Part shown: one piece after another, positions 17,544-25,905 of the stretch
Numbering within the stretch: position 1 is the stretch's first letter
Layout of the letters: each line of letters opens with the position of its first letter
Assembly (NCBI GenBank): GCA_946480465.1
Contig: CAMLJY010000059.1
Span: 1-39,117, forward strand
DNA from: an uncultured Burkholderiales bacterium
GTDB lineage: Bacteria > Pseudomonadota > Gammaproteobacteria > Burkholderiales > Burkholderiaceae
DNA length: 39,117 nt
Reading direction: 5' to 3'
The notes under the pieces: generated by a model
What the model was told of the DNA's origin: nothing
Databases searched by the model: none
The model's input: the letters and a program-made list of their open reading frames with translations, nothing else
Made by a program: the position numbers and the translations under genes

Positions 17544-19633
17544 CCGCCAACCCGGTCGCCTTCCTGCCCGGCGTGCGCGGCCGCGACGTGCTAGCGCACC
17601 ATTGGCTCGGCCAGGTCACGCTGCGGCTGCGGCGCGAAGTCTGCTGGCTGTGGCGCGAACGGGAACTGCAAGGCGGCGACGCGGCCGCCGCGGCCGTGCC
17701 GCCGCCCGTCGACCGCGCGCTGGCCGCGCTGGACCTGGTGCGCTACGAACGCGACAAGCGCGCATTCTTCGCCACCGACGTGACGGCGCGGCACCTCAGC
17801 GAGCGCATCGCCGCCGCCGCTGCACCGCTGGCCGGCGACAGCCGCGGCTCGTTCGGCTGGGTCACGCGCCACCTGCGGCTGGAGCCGGTCGAGTGCTTCG
17901 TGCTCGCCGCCGCGCTGCTGCCCAGCATCGACAGCGCTGCCGGCCAGGTGATCGCGAGCTGCCTCAACGACCCCTCGCGCAGCGCGCCCACGCTGGCGCT
18001 CGCGCAGCGGCTGTGGGACGAGCCCGATGCGCTGCTGCACTGCTTCGACCCCGCCCATCCGCTGCTGCGCCACGGCCTGCTCGCCGTCGCGCTGGGTGCC
18101 GGCCCGAACGATTGGCACGCGCCGCTGTCGGTGCCGCCGCTGGTCGCGCGCGAGCTGTTGTTCGCCGGCGGCCCGCTGCCGCCGGCGCTGGAAGCGGTGG
18201 TCCCGCAGACGCTGCCGCAGGCCCTGCACGCGGCGGCCACCGCGCGCGTGGCGGCCGGCGCCGCCGCGCCGGGCATGCGCATCGTGCCGCTCATCGGCGC
18301 TGCCGGAGCGCCCTTGGCGGGCCTGGCCGCGGCCTGCGCCGAACGCGCCGGCATCGCCACCCTGCAACCCAGCGCCACGCTGCCGCGCGAACACCTGGCG
18401 CAGGCGCTCGCCGCCGCATGGCTGCGCGGCACCGCGGTGTACCTGGACGGCGCCGTGCTCGCCGATGCGTCGTCGCACGGCGGCGAACCCGGCCCGCCGC
18501 CACTGCCCGGACTGCCGCTCACCTTGTTCGTTGGCGTCCACGACCGCGCCGCGCTGCGCGGACTGCACGCCACGCTGCCGGCCATCACCGTGCCGCCGCT
18601 CGGCTTTGCCGAACGCCTGGTTCAATGGCAGCGCGCGCTGCCGTCCGCCGGCCCGGTGCTGCCGGAGCTGGCGCGCCGCTTCCGCTACGAGCAAGCGGCC
18701 ATCGAGCGCGTCGGCCAGGAGCTGGCCGCCCTCGCGCGCGCGCCCAGCAGCGCCGAAGTGCTGGCTGCCGCGCGCGCCGACCTCGACCTCGGCACGCTCG
18801 CGCAACCCGTCGCTCCCCGCTTCCGGCGCAGCGAGCTGATGCTGCCGCCGGCCCAGGCCGCGCAGGTCGACGAGATCGTCGCCGCGATGAACAACCTCAC
18901 CCGCGTGCACTGGGAATGGGGCACCGCCCGCGCCTGGAACGAAGGCGGCCTGGCCGTACTGTTCGCCGGGCCGCCGGGCACCGGCAAGACGATGGCGGCC
19001 GAGGCGATCGCGGCGGACCTCGAGCTGCCGCTGTACCGCATCGACTTGTCGCAGGTCGTCAACAAGTACATCGGCGAGACCGAGAAGAACCTGCGCCGGC
19101 TGTTCGACGCCGCCGACTCGGCCGACGTGATCCTGTTCTTCGACGAGGCCGACGCGCTCTTCGGCAAGCGCACCGAGGTGAAGGATGCGCACGACCGCTA
19201 CGCCAACCTCGAGATCAGCTACCTGCTCGAACGCATGGAGCGATTCAAGGGCCTCGCGATCCTCGCGACGAACCGCAAGAAGGACCTCGACGAAGCCTTC
19301 CTGCGCCGGCTGCGCTTCGTCGTCGACTTCCCGCTGCCGGGCGCGGCCGAGCGGCTGCGCATCTGGCGCAGCGTGATCCCCGCCGGGGTCGACGCGGAAG
19401 CGCTCGACCTCGAGTTCCTCGCGCAGCGCTTCGCGCTGGCCGGCGGCCACATCCGCGGCATCGTCTTCCAGGCCTGCCTGCAGAGCGCGGCCGAAGGCGC
19501 GCCGCGCCGGCTGGACATGCCCGCCGTCGTGCGCGCCGTGCAGCGCGAGTACGACAAGCTCGACCGCGCCAACAGCCTCGACCAGTTCGGACCGTATGCG
19601 CCACTGGTCGCGCCGCAAAGGAAGGACCGATGA
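17540..19633 (+). CDS. eCIS AAA+ ATPase (Pvc15/Afp15 type)
   Basis: 697 aa; GTG 17540 with AGGAGGGTGG upstream, overlapping the repeat ORF stop. The N-terminal 440 residues are a helical, family-specific region. The AAA+ module has Walker A AGPPGTGKTMAAEAIA near residue 475, Walker B ILFFDEADALFGKR near 531, sensor-1 ATNRKKDLDEAFLRRLRF near 576 with the arginine finger, and a small helical lid (LAGGHIRGIVFQACLQ). In PVC/Afp the ATPase is needed for correct particle assembly or cargo loading; it stays in the producing cell. All catalytic motifs are intact. Its position between cap and baseplate genes is unlike Afp (near the end) but seen in other eCIS lineages. Confidence 0.95.
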   Translation: MTANPVAFLPGVRGRDVLAHHWLGQVTLRLRREVCWLWRERELQGGDAAAAAVPPPVDRALAALDLVRYERDKRAFFATDVTARHLSERIAAAAAPLAGDSRGSFGWVTRHLRLEPVECFVLAAALLPSIDSAAGQVIASCLNDPSRSAPTLALAQRLWDEPDALLHCFDPAHPLLRHGLLAVALGAGPNDWHAPLSVPPLVARELLFAGGPLPPALEAVVPQTLPQALHAAATARVAAGAAAPGMRIVPLIGAAGAPLAGLAAACAERAGIATLQPSATLPREHLAQALAAAWLRGTAVYLDGAVLADASSHGGEPGPPPLPGLPLTLFVGVHDRAALRGLHATLPAITVPPLGFAERLVQWQRALPSAGPVLPELARRFRYEQAAIERVGQELAALARAPSSAEVLAAARADLDLGTLAQPVAPRFRRSELMLPPAQAAQVDEIVAAMNNLTRVHWEWGTARAWNEGGLAVLFAGPPGTGKTMAAEAIAADLELPLYRIDLSQVVNKYIGETEKNLRRLFDAADSADVILFFDEADALFGKRTEVKDAHDRYANLEISYLLERMERFKGLAILATNRKKDLDEAFLRRLRFVVDFPLPGAAERLRIWRSVIPAGVDAEALDLEFLAQRFALAGGHIRGIVFQACLQSAAEGAPRRLDMPAVVRAVQREYDKLDRANSLDQFGPYAPLVAPQRKDR

Positions 19634-19902
19634 ACGGACTGCGCCACGTGCACATCGATCGGCTGGAGCTGGACTTGCGCGGCATTCCGGCCGAGACCGC
19701 GCAGGCGGCCGCCCGCGCGCTGGGGCCGGCGCTCGCCCAGGCCCTGGCGCGCCAGGTCCCGGGTCTCGCAGGCACCCGGTGCGTCGATACCGCACGGATC
19801 GATGCCGGACGGATCGCCGGCCCCGCGTCGCCAGCGGCGCGGCAGCTGGCGGCCGGCATCGCGCAGCGCGTGGCGCGCAGCCTGCGAGGGGGCGACGAAT
19901 GA
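19630..19902 (+). CDS. Small conserved eCIS-associated protein of unknown function
   Basis: 90 aa, starting at ATG 19630 (4-bp overlap with the ATPase stop) and ending in a 4-bp overlap with the next gene, which strongly supports that it is coding. It reads a beta-like start VHIDRLELDLRGIP, then helices ETAQAAARALGPALAQALARQ and PAARQLAAGIAQRVARSL. There are no cysteines except one, no signal and no membrane segment. I do not recognise the family. The tight coupling to ATPase and hub adaptor suggests an assembly or adaptor role. Confidence 0.75.
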   Translation: MNGLRHVHIDRLELDLRGIPAETAQAAARALGPALAQALARQVPGLAGTRCVDTARIDAGRIAGPASPAARQLAAGIAQRVARSLRGGDE

Positions 19903-20567
19903 CCTTGCTTCGCGGCGCATTGATCGAATACGGCACGTCGCTGATCGGGCCGATCCCGAACGTCGTCATCTTCCAGTTCAATCCGGAGTCGCTGGCGCGC
20001 ACCCTGCAGATCCCGCCGCGGCCCACCGGCGCGACGCAGCGCGAGACCACGCAGGCGGGCGAGAAGACCTTCGAGCAGATCAGCTTCAAGGCGCATTTCA
20101 GCGCCGCCGACATGCTCGGCGAGGGCAAGGTGCTGGCCGGGCTGTTCGGCATCGGGCCGCAGCTGGCCGCGCTGGAGAAGATGGTGCTGCCGAGCGCCAA
20201 GATCGCCGGCTTGCTCGGCGCCGCGATCGACGCCATCGGCGACGCGCTGGGTGGTGGAGGCGATGACGCGCCGGCCCAGCCGATTCCGCGCGAGACCTAC
20301 CCGCGCATCCTCTTCATCTGGGGGCTCACGCGCGTGCTGCCGGTGACGATCGACTCGATGGCCATCGCCGAGCTGGAGTACGACTCGCTCCTGAATCCGC
20401 TGCGGGCCGAGGTGGACATCACGCTCAGCGTCATCGCCGTCGATGACTGTTCCGACGACGCGCTTGCCAAGGGCGCCCTGGAGTACTCGACGATCGCCAA
20501 GGAGGCGCAGGCGATCGCCAACCTCGCCAACACGGCCGGGCAGATCGTCGAACTGATCCCGCTGTAG
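19899..20567 (+). CDS. Baseplate hub adaptor, Pvc7-like (CIS_tube-type domain)
   Basis: 222 aa, ATG 19899 in an ATGA overlap. The N-terminus VVIFQFNPESLARTLQIPPR is the hallmark of the eCIS tube-like hub proteins (Pvc7/Afp7 N-terminal domain), which join the tube to the spike complex. The C-terminal half (PRILFIWGLTRVLPVTIDSM, AIAELEYDSLLNPLRAEVDI) completes a tube-like beta barrel. Residues 105-145 contain a Gly/Ala-rich helical insertion (IDAIGDALGGGGDDAPA). In PVC this protein carries the LysM domain itself; here the LysM is encoded by the next gene. Confidence 0.85.
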   Translation: MTLLRGALIEYGTSLIGPIPNVVIFQFNPESLARTLQIPPRPTGATQRETTQAGEKTFEQISFKAHFSAADMLGEGKVLAGLFGIGPQLAALEKMVLPSAKIAGLLGAAIDAIGDALGGGGDDAPAQPIPRETYPRILFIWGLTRVLPVTIDSMAIAELEYDSLLNPLRAEVDITLSVIAVDDCSDDALAKGALEYSTIAKEAQAIANLANTAGQIVELIPL

Positions 20568-20575
20568 GAGCCACG

Positions 20576-20848
20576 ATGTTTCTTCCGAACTCCCGCTACG
20601 CCAAGGTCGCGACCGTCCAGGCGACGGCATCGACCGGCGAAACCGTGACGGCGCTGAAGCTGCGCCGCCTGGCGCCGGCCGCCGGCGAGCCCCAGCAGGT
20701 GCAGTCCGGCGACCGGCTCGACCTGCTGGCCCACGCGCGCACCGGCGACGCGACGCAGTTCTGGCACGTCGCGGATGCCAACACGGCGCTGGACGCGCGC
20801 ACCCTGACGGAACGGCCGGGCAGCATCGTGGCCGTGCCGAGGAACTGA
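20576..20848 (+). CDS. LysM-like baseplate protein
   Basis: 90 aa; ATG 20576 with GGAG 5 nt upstream, 8 bp after the previous stop. It has the layout of phage gpX-type LysM proteins: a start MFLPNSRYAKVATV, then a domain with SGDRLDLLAHARTGDATQFW and HVADANTALDARTLTERPGS. In contractile machines this module clips the hub to the tube end. It corresponds to the C-terminal LysM part of Pvc7, here on a separate chain. Confidence 0.82.
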   Translation: MFLPNSRYAKVATVQATASTGETVTALKLRRLAPAAGEPQQVQSGDRLDLLAHARTGDATQFWHVADANTALDARTLTERPGSIVAVPRN

Positions 20849-20871
20849 AGTGAAGTCCGCACGCTCACTTC
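20847..20871. other. Short hairpin in the spacer between LysM and hub genes
   Basis: GAAGTGA (20847-20853) pairs with TCACTTC (20865-20871) around an 11-nt loop. It begins within the LysM stop codon and ends 18 bp before the next ATG, where no good Shine-Dalgarno sequence is visible. It might influence translation of the hub gene or slow 3' decay. Confidence 0.3.
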
Positions 20872-20889
20872 GCTCGTTGGTGCGCTGAC

Positions 20890-22035
20890 ATGGCCGGGCA
20901 ACGTTTCCGCATCTGGTTCGGCGACAACGCCGCCACGGAGGACCTGCTGCGCCGGATCGAGGAGATCGAGGTCACGCAGGAAATGGATGCGTTCTGGGAG
21001 GCGCGGCTGACGATGGCCCTGTGCCTGGACGCGAACGGCGCGTGGCTGCACTGGCCCGGCGACGCCAACGAGCCGTTCTCGCGCGCGCGGGTGGAGATCG
21101 ACGTCGGCAACGGCCGCTTCGCGCCGCTGATCGACGGGCCGCTGGTCAGCATCGACGCGCAGCTCGATTCGCAGCCCGGCCGCAGCACGGCGACGATGGT
21201 CGTGCGCGACGACAGCGCCTTCCTGAACCGCGACGAAGAGGTCGAGCCCCCGTTCGAGCACCGCAGCGACAGCCAGATCGCCGAGGAGCTGTTCGGCCGC
21301 TTCGAGCAACTCGCGAGCACGCGCATCGAAGGCACCGGCACCGTCCCCGAGACGACCACGCGGCGCGGCACCGTCCTGCAGTTCCTGCGCGAACTGGCCG
21401 CGCTGAGCAACCGCCACGCCTACGTGCTGCCCGGCGACGAGCCCGGCGCCAGCATCGGCTGCTTCCTGCCCGACCCCGAGGGGCCCGCCGAGCTGCCGCC
21501 GCTGGTGCTGATCGGCGAGGGCCGCAACCTGTCCAACGCCAGCGTGACGCAGGACCCCGACGGCGCGGAGCGCACGCAGGCGCAGGTGCTGCGCGTCGAT
21601 GACCAGGGCGTGACCAGCTTCGAGACCAGCGCCGAGGACCTGGGCCTGATGCGCCAGCTGCCGGCCCTGCCGGCCGACCTGACGCCACGGCGGCTGCTGA
21701 ACCCGTCGGACAACACGCGGCAGGACCCGGCCGGCGCCGCCAGCGCGCAGGCGAAGCGCAGCGCCTACGTCTACGCGCTGACGAGCCACGTGATTCCCGG
21801 CTGTTATGCCGCGGTGCTCGCGCCGTACCAGAAGGTGCGCGTCGATGCCGGGGCCACGCCCTACAGCGGCGACTACCTGATCACCAAGGTGGTCCACCGC
21901 ATCACGCCGTCGCTGTACCTGCAGGAGCTGGAGGCGAAGACCGATTCGGTCAGCGAGGTGTCGGGCGCCGCCGTCGCCGAGGCGCTGGGCGGCGGGCTGC
22001 AGTTGTCGGTGTCGGCCAGCGTGGGGATCTTCTGA
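20890..22035 (+). CDS. Baseplate hub protein, gpD/gp27-like (N-terminal half of Pvc8/VgrG)
   Basis: 381 aa; ATG 20890. It is the late-control-gene-D type of hub: RIWFGDNAATEDLLRRIEEI opens the first beta barrel, and QFLRELAALSNRHAYVLPGD is the conserved helical linker. The end YSGDYLITKVVHRITPSLYL closes the second barrel. It forms the trimeric hub above the spike. In PVC and type VI systems hub and spike are fused; here the spike is the next gene, as in phage P2 and T4. The spike gene's start overlaps the stop (TGATG). Confidence 0.9.
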   Translation: MAGQRFRIWFGDNAATEDLLRRIEEIEVTQEMDAFWEARLTMALCLDANGAWLHWPGDANEPFSRARVEIDVGNGRFAPLIDGPLVSIDAQLDSQPGRSTATMVVRDDSAFLNRDEEVEPPFEHRSDSQIAEELFGRFEQLASTRIEGTGTVPETTTRRGTVLQFLRELAALSNRHAYVLPGDEPGASIGCFLPDPEGPAELPPLVLIGEGRNLSNASVTQDPDGAERTQAQVLRVDDQGVTSFETSAEDLGLMRQLPALPADLTPRRLLNPSDNTRQDPAGAASAQAKRSAYVYALTSHVIPGCYAAVLAPYQKVRVDAGATPYSGDYLITKVVHRITPSLYLQELEAKTDSVSEVSGAAVAEALGGGLQLSVSASVGIF

Positions 22036-22619
22036 TGCCTGACCTGATGGAGCAAACGGTCGAACGGCTCGTCCAGCGCGTCGCTTCGAGCTACTACGGC
22101 AAGTACCGCGGCATCGTCACCGACGTGGACGACCCGGACAACCAGTGCCGCATCCGCGCGACGGTGCCGGCGGTGCTCGGCGAGCACCCCTGCGGCTGGG
22201 CGCTGCCCGCGGCGCCGTTCGCCGGCGAGGGCCACGGGGTGGTCATGCTGCCGAAGGTGGGCTCGGGCGTGTGGATCGAGTTCGAGGCCGGCCGGCTGGA
22301 CAACCCGATCTGGTCCGGCGCCTGGTGGGCGAGCGGCCAGCGGCCCAACCCGCAAGGGGCGGGCGTGCGCGTGATCGTCTCGGAGAAAGGCCACAAGGTG
22401 ATCCTCGACGACGAGGCCGACGAGGTGCAGGTGGTGCATGGCGACAGCCTGGTCCCCAAGCTCATCAGGATCACCGGCAGCGAGATGGTGCTGACCTGCG
22501 GCGCCTGCGAAATCAGGATCACCAACGAGGCCATCTCGCTGAACAACGGCCTGATCAAGGTCGGGCTGGCGGGGGTGAGCCTCGTCAACGGGGCAATGAC
22601 CTTCGGGGTGCCGCCATGA
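22035..22619 (+). CDS. Baseplate spike protein, gpV/gp5-like
   Basis: 194 aa starting in a TGATG overlap. The OB fold lies at about 20-110 (YYGKYRGIVTDVDDPDNQCR and IRATVP, then VVMLPKVGSGVWIEFEAG and NPIWSGAWW). After it comes a stretch of short regular beta strands (IRITGSEMVLTCGACEIRIT, then EAISLNNGLIKVGLAGVSL) expected to form the trimeric beta-prism needle. It pierces the target membrane and carries the PAAR-like tip. No lysozyme domain is inserted. Confidence 0.93.
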   Translation: MPDLMEQTVERLVQRVASSYYGKYRGIVTDVDDPDNQCRIRATVPAVLGEHPCGWALPAAPFAGEGHGVVMLPKVGSGVWIEFEAGRLDNPIWSGAWWASGQRPNPQGAGVRVIVSEKGHKVILDDEADEVQVVHGDSLVPKLIRITGSEMVLTCGACEIRITNEAISLNNGLIKVGLAGVSLVNGAMTFGVPP

Positions 22620-22942
22620 CGCCCATCCTGACCACCACCAGCACGGTGATGTGCCCGCACGGCGGGCAGGCGCAGCTGCTGACCACGAACGGCGAGATGC
22701 TGATCGACGGCGCGCCGGCGCTGCTGCAGACTGACGTCCACCCGATCGTCGGCTGCACGTTCACGCCCGCGGCCTACGTGCCGTGCGTGTCCATCCGCTG
22801 GGTCACCGCCGCCACGCAAACCAAGGTGCGCGAAGTGCCGGTGCTGCTGCAGACCAGCGTGGGCCTGTGCCTGAATGCCGCGCAGGCGCCGCAGGGCACC
22901 GCGATCGTCGTGCAGGTCCAGCAGAAGGCGAAGGGGACCTGA
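22616..22942 (+). CDS. PAAR-like spike tip protein (Pvc10-like, DUF4280-like)
   Basis: 108 aa; ATG 22616 in an ATGA overlap with the spike gene. The pattern TVMCPHGGQAQLLTTNGEML ... TDVHPIVGCTFT ... YVPCVSIRW is that of PAAR-like proteins that cap the spike. Cysteines and histidine (CPHGG, HPIVGC, PC) are in places where a metal can be bound at the point. Toxin extensions often hang on PAAR proteins, but none is present. Confidence 0.88.
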   Translation: MTPILTTTSTVMCPHGGQAQLLTTNGEMLIDGAPALLQTDVHPIVGCTFTPAAYVPCVSIRWVTAATQTKVREVPVLLQTSVGLCLNAAQAPQGTAIVVQVQQKAKGT

Positions 22943-22944
22943 CG

Positions 22945-23331
22945 ATGGGCCTGTCCAGCGGCCGGCACCTGGCGTTCCCGTTCCGCATCGGCAGCGACGG
23001 CCGCACCGCCGCGCCGGCGAACGACGATGCCCACGTGCGCGACGAGCTGCTGCAGCTGCTGCTCACCGCGCCGGCCGAGCGGCTGTTCCTGCCCGAGTTC
23101 GGCGGCGGCGTGCGGCGCCTGGTGTTCGAGCCGGCGTCCGAGGCGCTGCGCGGCGTCGTCAAGGCCCGCATCACCAACGGGCTGTCGCGCTGGCTGGGCC
23201 ACCGGCTCACGGTCGAGCTGATCGACGTGGTGTGGAACGACGGTGCCGCGACGCTGGAGCTCACCGTCAAGTACCGCCCCGCCGGCAGCAGCGATTCGCG
23301 GATCGTCAAGTTCCAGCGCACGTCGAAGTAA
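22945..23331 (+). CDS. Baseplate wedge protein, gp25-like (Pvc9)
   Basis: 128 aa; ATG 22945, two bases after the tip gene. The gp25/gpW pattern is clear: an N-terminal strand HLAFPFRIGSDGRTA, the helix HVRDELLQLLLTAPAERLFL, the signature PEFGGGVRRLVFEP, and the last strands ATLELTVKYRP. It links the sheath's first ring to the wedge. Confidence 0.95.
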   Translation: MGLSSGRHLAFPFRIGSDGRTAAPANDDAHVRDELLQLLLTAPAERLFLPEFGGGVRRLVFEPASEALRGVVKARITNGLSRWLGHRLTVELIDVVWNDGAATLELTVKYRPAGSSDSRIVKFQRTSK

Positions 23332-23343
23332 CGCCCGAACGCC

Positions 23344-25905
23344 ATGGCCGCCCTCACCTTCCCCGATTTCGTCGACGACCGCGCGGACGTGCTGGAGAGC
23401 CACGGGCTCGATGGGCTCGCGCTGGCGCTGGTGGCGCTGCCCGCCGGCCCGAACCCCGACCACGCCGAGATCGACCTGCGCTTCATCAACGGCCTGCACG
23501 TGGCGGCCATCCTCGCCGACGTCGGCGCGGATCCGGTGCGCGCACGCCAGGTGTTCCGCATCCGCGGCGGCTCGCGCATCGTGGCAGGCCATGCGAGCGG
23601 CCAGGTGCAGGTCCGGTCCGTGGCCGCGATCGACGCGACGCGCGTCGCGCTGCGGGTGGAACCGGTCGGCGACTACTCCACCTACACCATCGAGCTGGTG
23701 TGGGACGCGAGCCGCATCGATCCGTTCTTCAGCCGCATCGCCTTCAAGTTCCGGCCCGGCTGCTTCACCAACGACTGCGCGCCGGTGCAGACCGGCCGGC
23801 CGCCGGCGCCCACGCCCGGCATCGACTACCTCGCGAAGGACTACGACTCCTTCCGCCACACGCTGATGGTTGCGATGGCCGAGCGGGTGCCCGGCTGGGT
23901 CAGCACCAGCGAAGCCGACCACGACCAGGTGCTGATCGACCTGTTCGCCGCCGCGGCCGACGAACTCAGCGACTTCCAGGACCGCGTGATGGCCGAGGCC
24001 TGCCTGGCCACCGCGCGCAAGCGCGTCTCGCTCGCGCGGCATGCGCGCCTGGTCGACTACCACCTGCACGAAGGCAACCAGGCGAGCACCTGGCTGGCCG
24101 TGGACGTGGTGGACGGCCAGGCCCCGTTCACGCTCGACGACCAGGAGCTGGTGGTGTGGACCGGCAGCGACCCGACGCAGGACGATGCGGTGTTCTTCGC
24201 GAGCCGCCAGCGCCGGCTCGAACCGGCGCGGCGACAGCGGCTGGACCCGCTGCTGAACCGGCTGCGGCTGCACACCTGGCGCCATGCCCAGCCGGCCCTG
24301 GCCGCGGGCAGCACCAGCGCCGACCTGGCGCCGCCGGGAGGCCTGGCCTCGCAGGCCGAGGCCGACGCATTGCGCGACCTCGTGCGCGATGGCCTGTGGC
24401 GCGAGATGCTGATCGCCGAGCGGCTGAACCCGCTGACCGGTGCCGAGCCCGGCCGGCAGCGCGCGAAGCGGCAGCTGCTGCGCCTGCTGCCGGGCAACGA
24501 CGCCGACCGCGGCGCGGCCGAATCGGTGCTCGACCCGGTGACCGGCACCTGGATCGTGCGGGTGAACTGGCGCGACGACGACGCGCTGCGCCACGACTAC
24601 AGCTTCACCACCTTCTGCCCCGGGCCGCCGCCGACCACGGTGGAGGACGTGTCCATCTTCTACGGCAACCTCGTCACCGTGCACGAAGGCCGGCCGCTCG
24701 AGGTGCACTTCCACGAAGGCGGCAGCGTGCTGCCGACCGAGACCGAAACGGTCAAGCACCGGCATTACGCACGCATGGACCGCTTCGGCGACGGGCGCGA
24801 CTGGGTGCTTGCGCAGCTGCCGGACGACGGGCCGCTGGCCTACCTGCCGCCCACAGGCGGCGGCGCGCCCAGCGGCGAAACGCCCGCGCGCTCGACCCTG
24901 TGGCTGCAGGTCGAGCCACCAGGCGCCGCGCGCGAGACCTGGGACGAGGTCGAGAGCCTGGTGCACAGCGACGACTCGGCCGAGCACGGCGACCACTACA
25001 TGGTCGAGACCGACGAACACCGGCGCAGCCTGCTGCGCTTCGGCAACGGCACGAACGGCCGCCTGCTGCCGGCCGGGGCGACCGTGCATGCCGAATACCA
25101 GGTCGGCGGCGGCCACGCCGGCAACGTCGGCGCCGACCAGCTGGTCAACGTCCAGCCGCTGGCCGGCGCGTTGAACGGTGCGGTGGTGGCGGTGACCAAT
25201 CCGTTCGACGTGATCGACGGGCGCGACCCCGAGACCGCCGAACGCGTGCGCCGCCACGCGCCCGAGGCCTTCCGCGCCCGGCAGCTGCGGGCGGTGACGC
25301 TGGCCGACTGCGTGAACCGCGCCGAGGAGGTGAGCGGCGTGTCGCGCGCGGTCGCGCGTTACGCCTGGACCGGCAGCTGGCGCACGGTGCGCATCGCGAT
25401 CGACCCGGCCGGCTTCACCGCGCTCGGCGACGAACGCTCCGATGCCTCGTGGGCCGAGCTGCATCCGCGCATCGCGGCGCACCTGGAAGCCGTGCGGCTG
25501 ATCGGCGAGGACATCGAGCTGCGCCCGCCGCGCTACGTGCCGCTGGACATCCGGATCACCGTCTGCGCCGCCGACGCGTTTTGGCGCGAGGACATCCGCT
25601 TCGTGCTCGAGCAGGAGTTCTCCGACGGGTGGACCGCCGACGGCCGGCGGGGCTTCTTCCACCCGGACGAGTGGAGCTTCGGCCAGTCGCTGCACCGCAG
25701 CGCGATCGAGGGCCGCATCCACCGCATCGCCGGCATCGAACACGTCGTGGCCATCACGATGAAGCGCTTCTCGGCACCGCAGCCGGGCGTGCCCGGCACG
25801 GAGCTGCTGGAGATCGGCTTCGACGAGGTCGTGCTGCTGGCCAACGACCCCGACCATCTCGAACGCGGATCGATCCGCTTCGAGGTGCAGGGCGGGAGAC
25901 GATGA
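23344..25905 (+). CDS. Baseplate wedge protein, gp6/J family (Pvc11-like)
   Basis: 853 aa; ATG 23344, 12 bp after gp25. Residues 1-150 form a family-specific beta domain. From about 160, DYLAKDYDSFRHTLMVAMA and the helix VLIDLFAAAADELSDFQDRV are the start of the J/gp6 fold as found in eCIS (putative baseplate assembly protein). The signature RFGNGTNGRLLPAG with a GGGHAGNVG follow-up is near residues 565-598, and the C-terminal domains (LDIRITVCAADAFWREDI) complete the wedge. With the next gene it builds the ring around the hub that triggers contraction. Confidence 0.92.
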   Translation: MAALTFPDFVDDRADVLESHGLDGLALALVALPAGPNPDHAEIDLRFINGLHVAAILADVGADPVRARQVFRIRGGSRIVAGHASGQVQVRSVAAIDATRVALRVEPVGDYSTYTIELVWDASRIDPFFSRIAFKFRPGCFTNDCAPVQTGRPPAPTPGIDYLAKDYDSFRHTLMVAMAERVPGWVSTSEADHDQVLIDLFAAAADELSDFQDRVMAEACLATARKRVSLARHARLVDYHLHEGNQASTWLAVDVVDGQAPFTLDDQELVVWTGSDPTQDDAVFFASRQRRLEPARRQRLDPLLNRLRLHTWRHAQPALAAGSTSADLAPPGGLASQAEADALRDLVRDGLWREMLIAERLNPLTGAEPGRQRAKRQLLRLLPGNDADRGAAESVLDPVTGTWIVRVNWRDDDALRHDYSFTTFCPGPPPTTVEDVSIFYGNLVTVHEGRPLEVHFHEGGSVLPTETETVKHRHYARMDRFGDGRDWVLAQLPDDGPLAYLPPTGGGAPSGETPARSTLWLQVEPPGAARETWDEVESLVHSDDSAEHGDHYMVETDEHRRSLLRFGNGTNGRLLPAGATVHAEYQVGGGHAGNVGADQLVNVQPLAGALNGAVVAVTNPFDVIDGRDPETAERVRRHAPEAFRARQLRAVTLADCVNRAEEVSGVSRAVARYAWTGSWRTVRIAIDPAGFTALGDERSDASWAELHPRIAAHLEAVRLIGEDIELRPPRYVPLDIRITVCAADAFWREDIRFVLEQEFSDGWTADGRRGFFHPDEWSFGQSLHRSAIEGRIHRIAGIEHVVAITMKRFSAPQPGVPGTELLEIGFDEVVLLANDPDHLERGSIRFEVQGGRR

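Noticed and set aside
17591..20236. 881-codon minus-strand frame opposite ATPase and hub genes
   Set aside because: No motifs; the plus strand has AAA+ and hub signatures and tight overlaps between genes.
22774..25857. 1027-codon minus-strand frame opposite baseplate genes
   Set aside because: Shadow of gp25 and the wedge gene; no domain and no ribosome-binding site of note.
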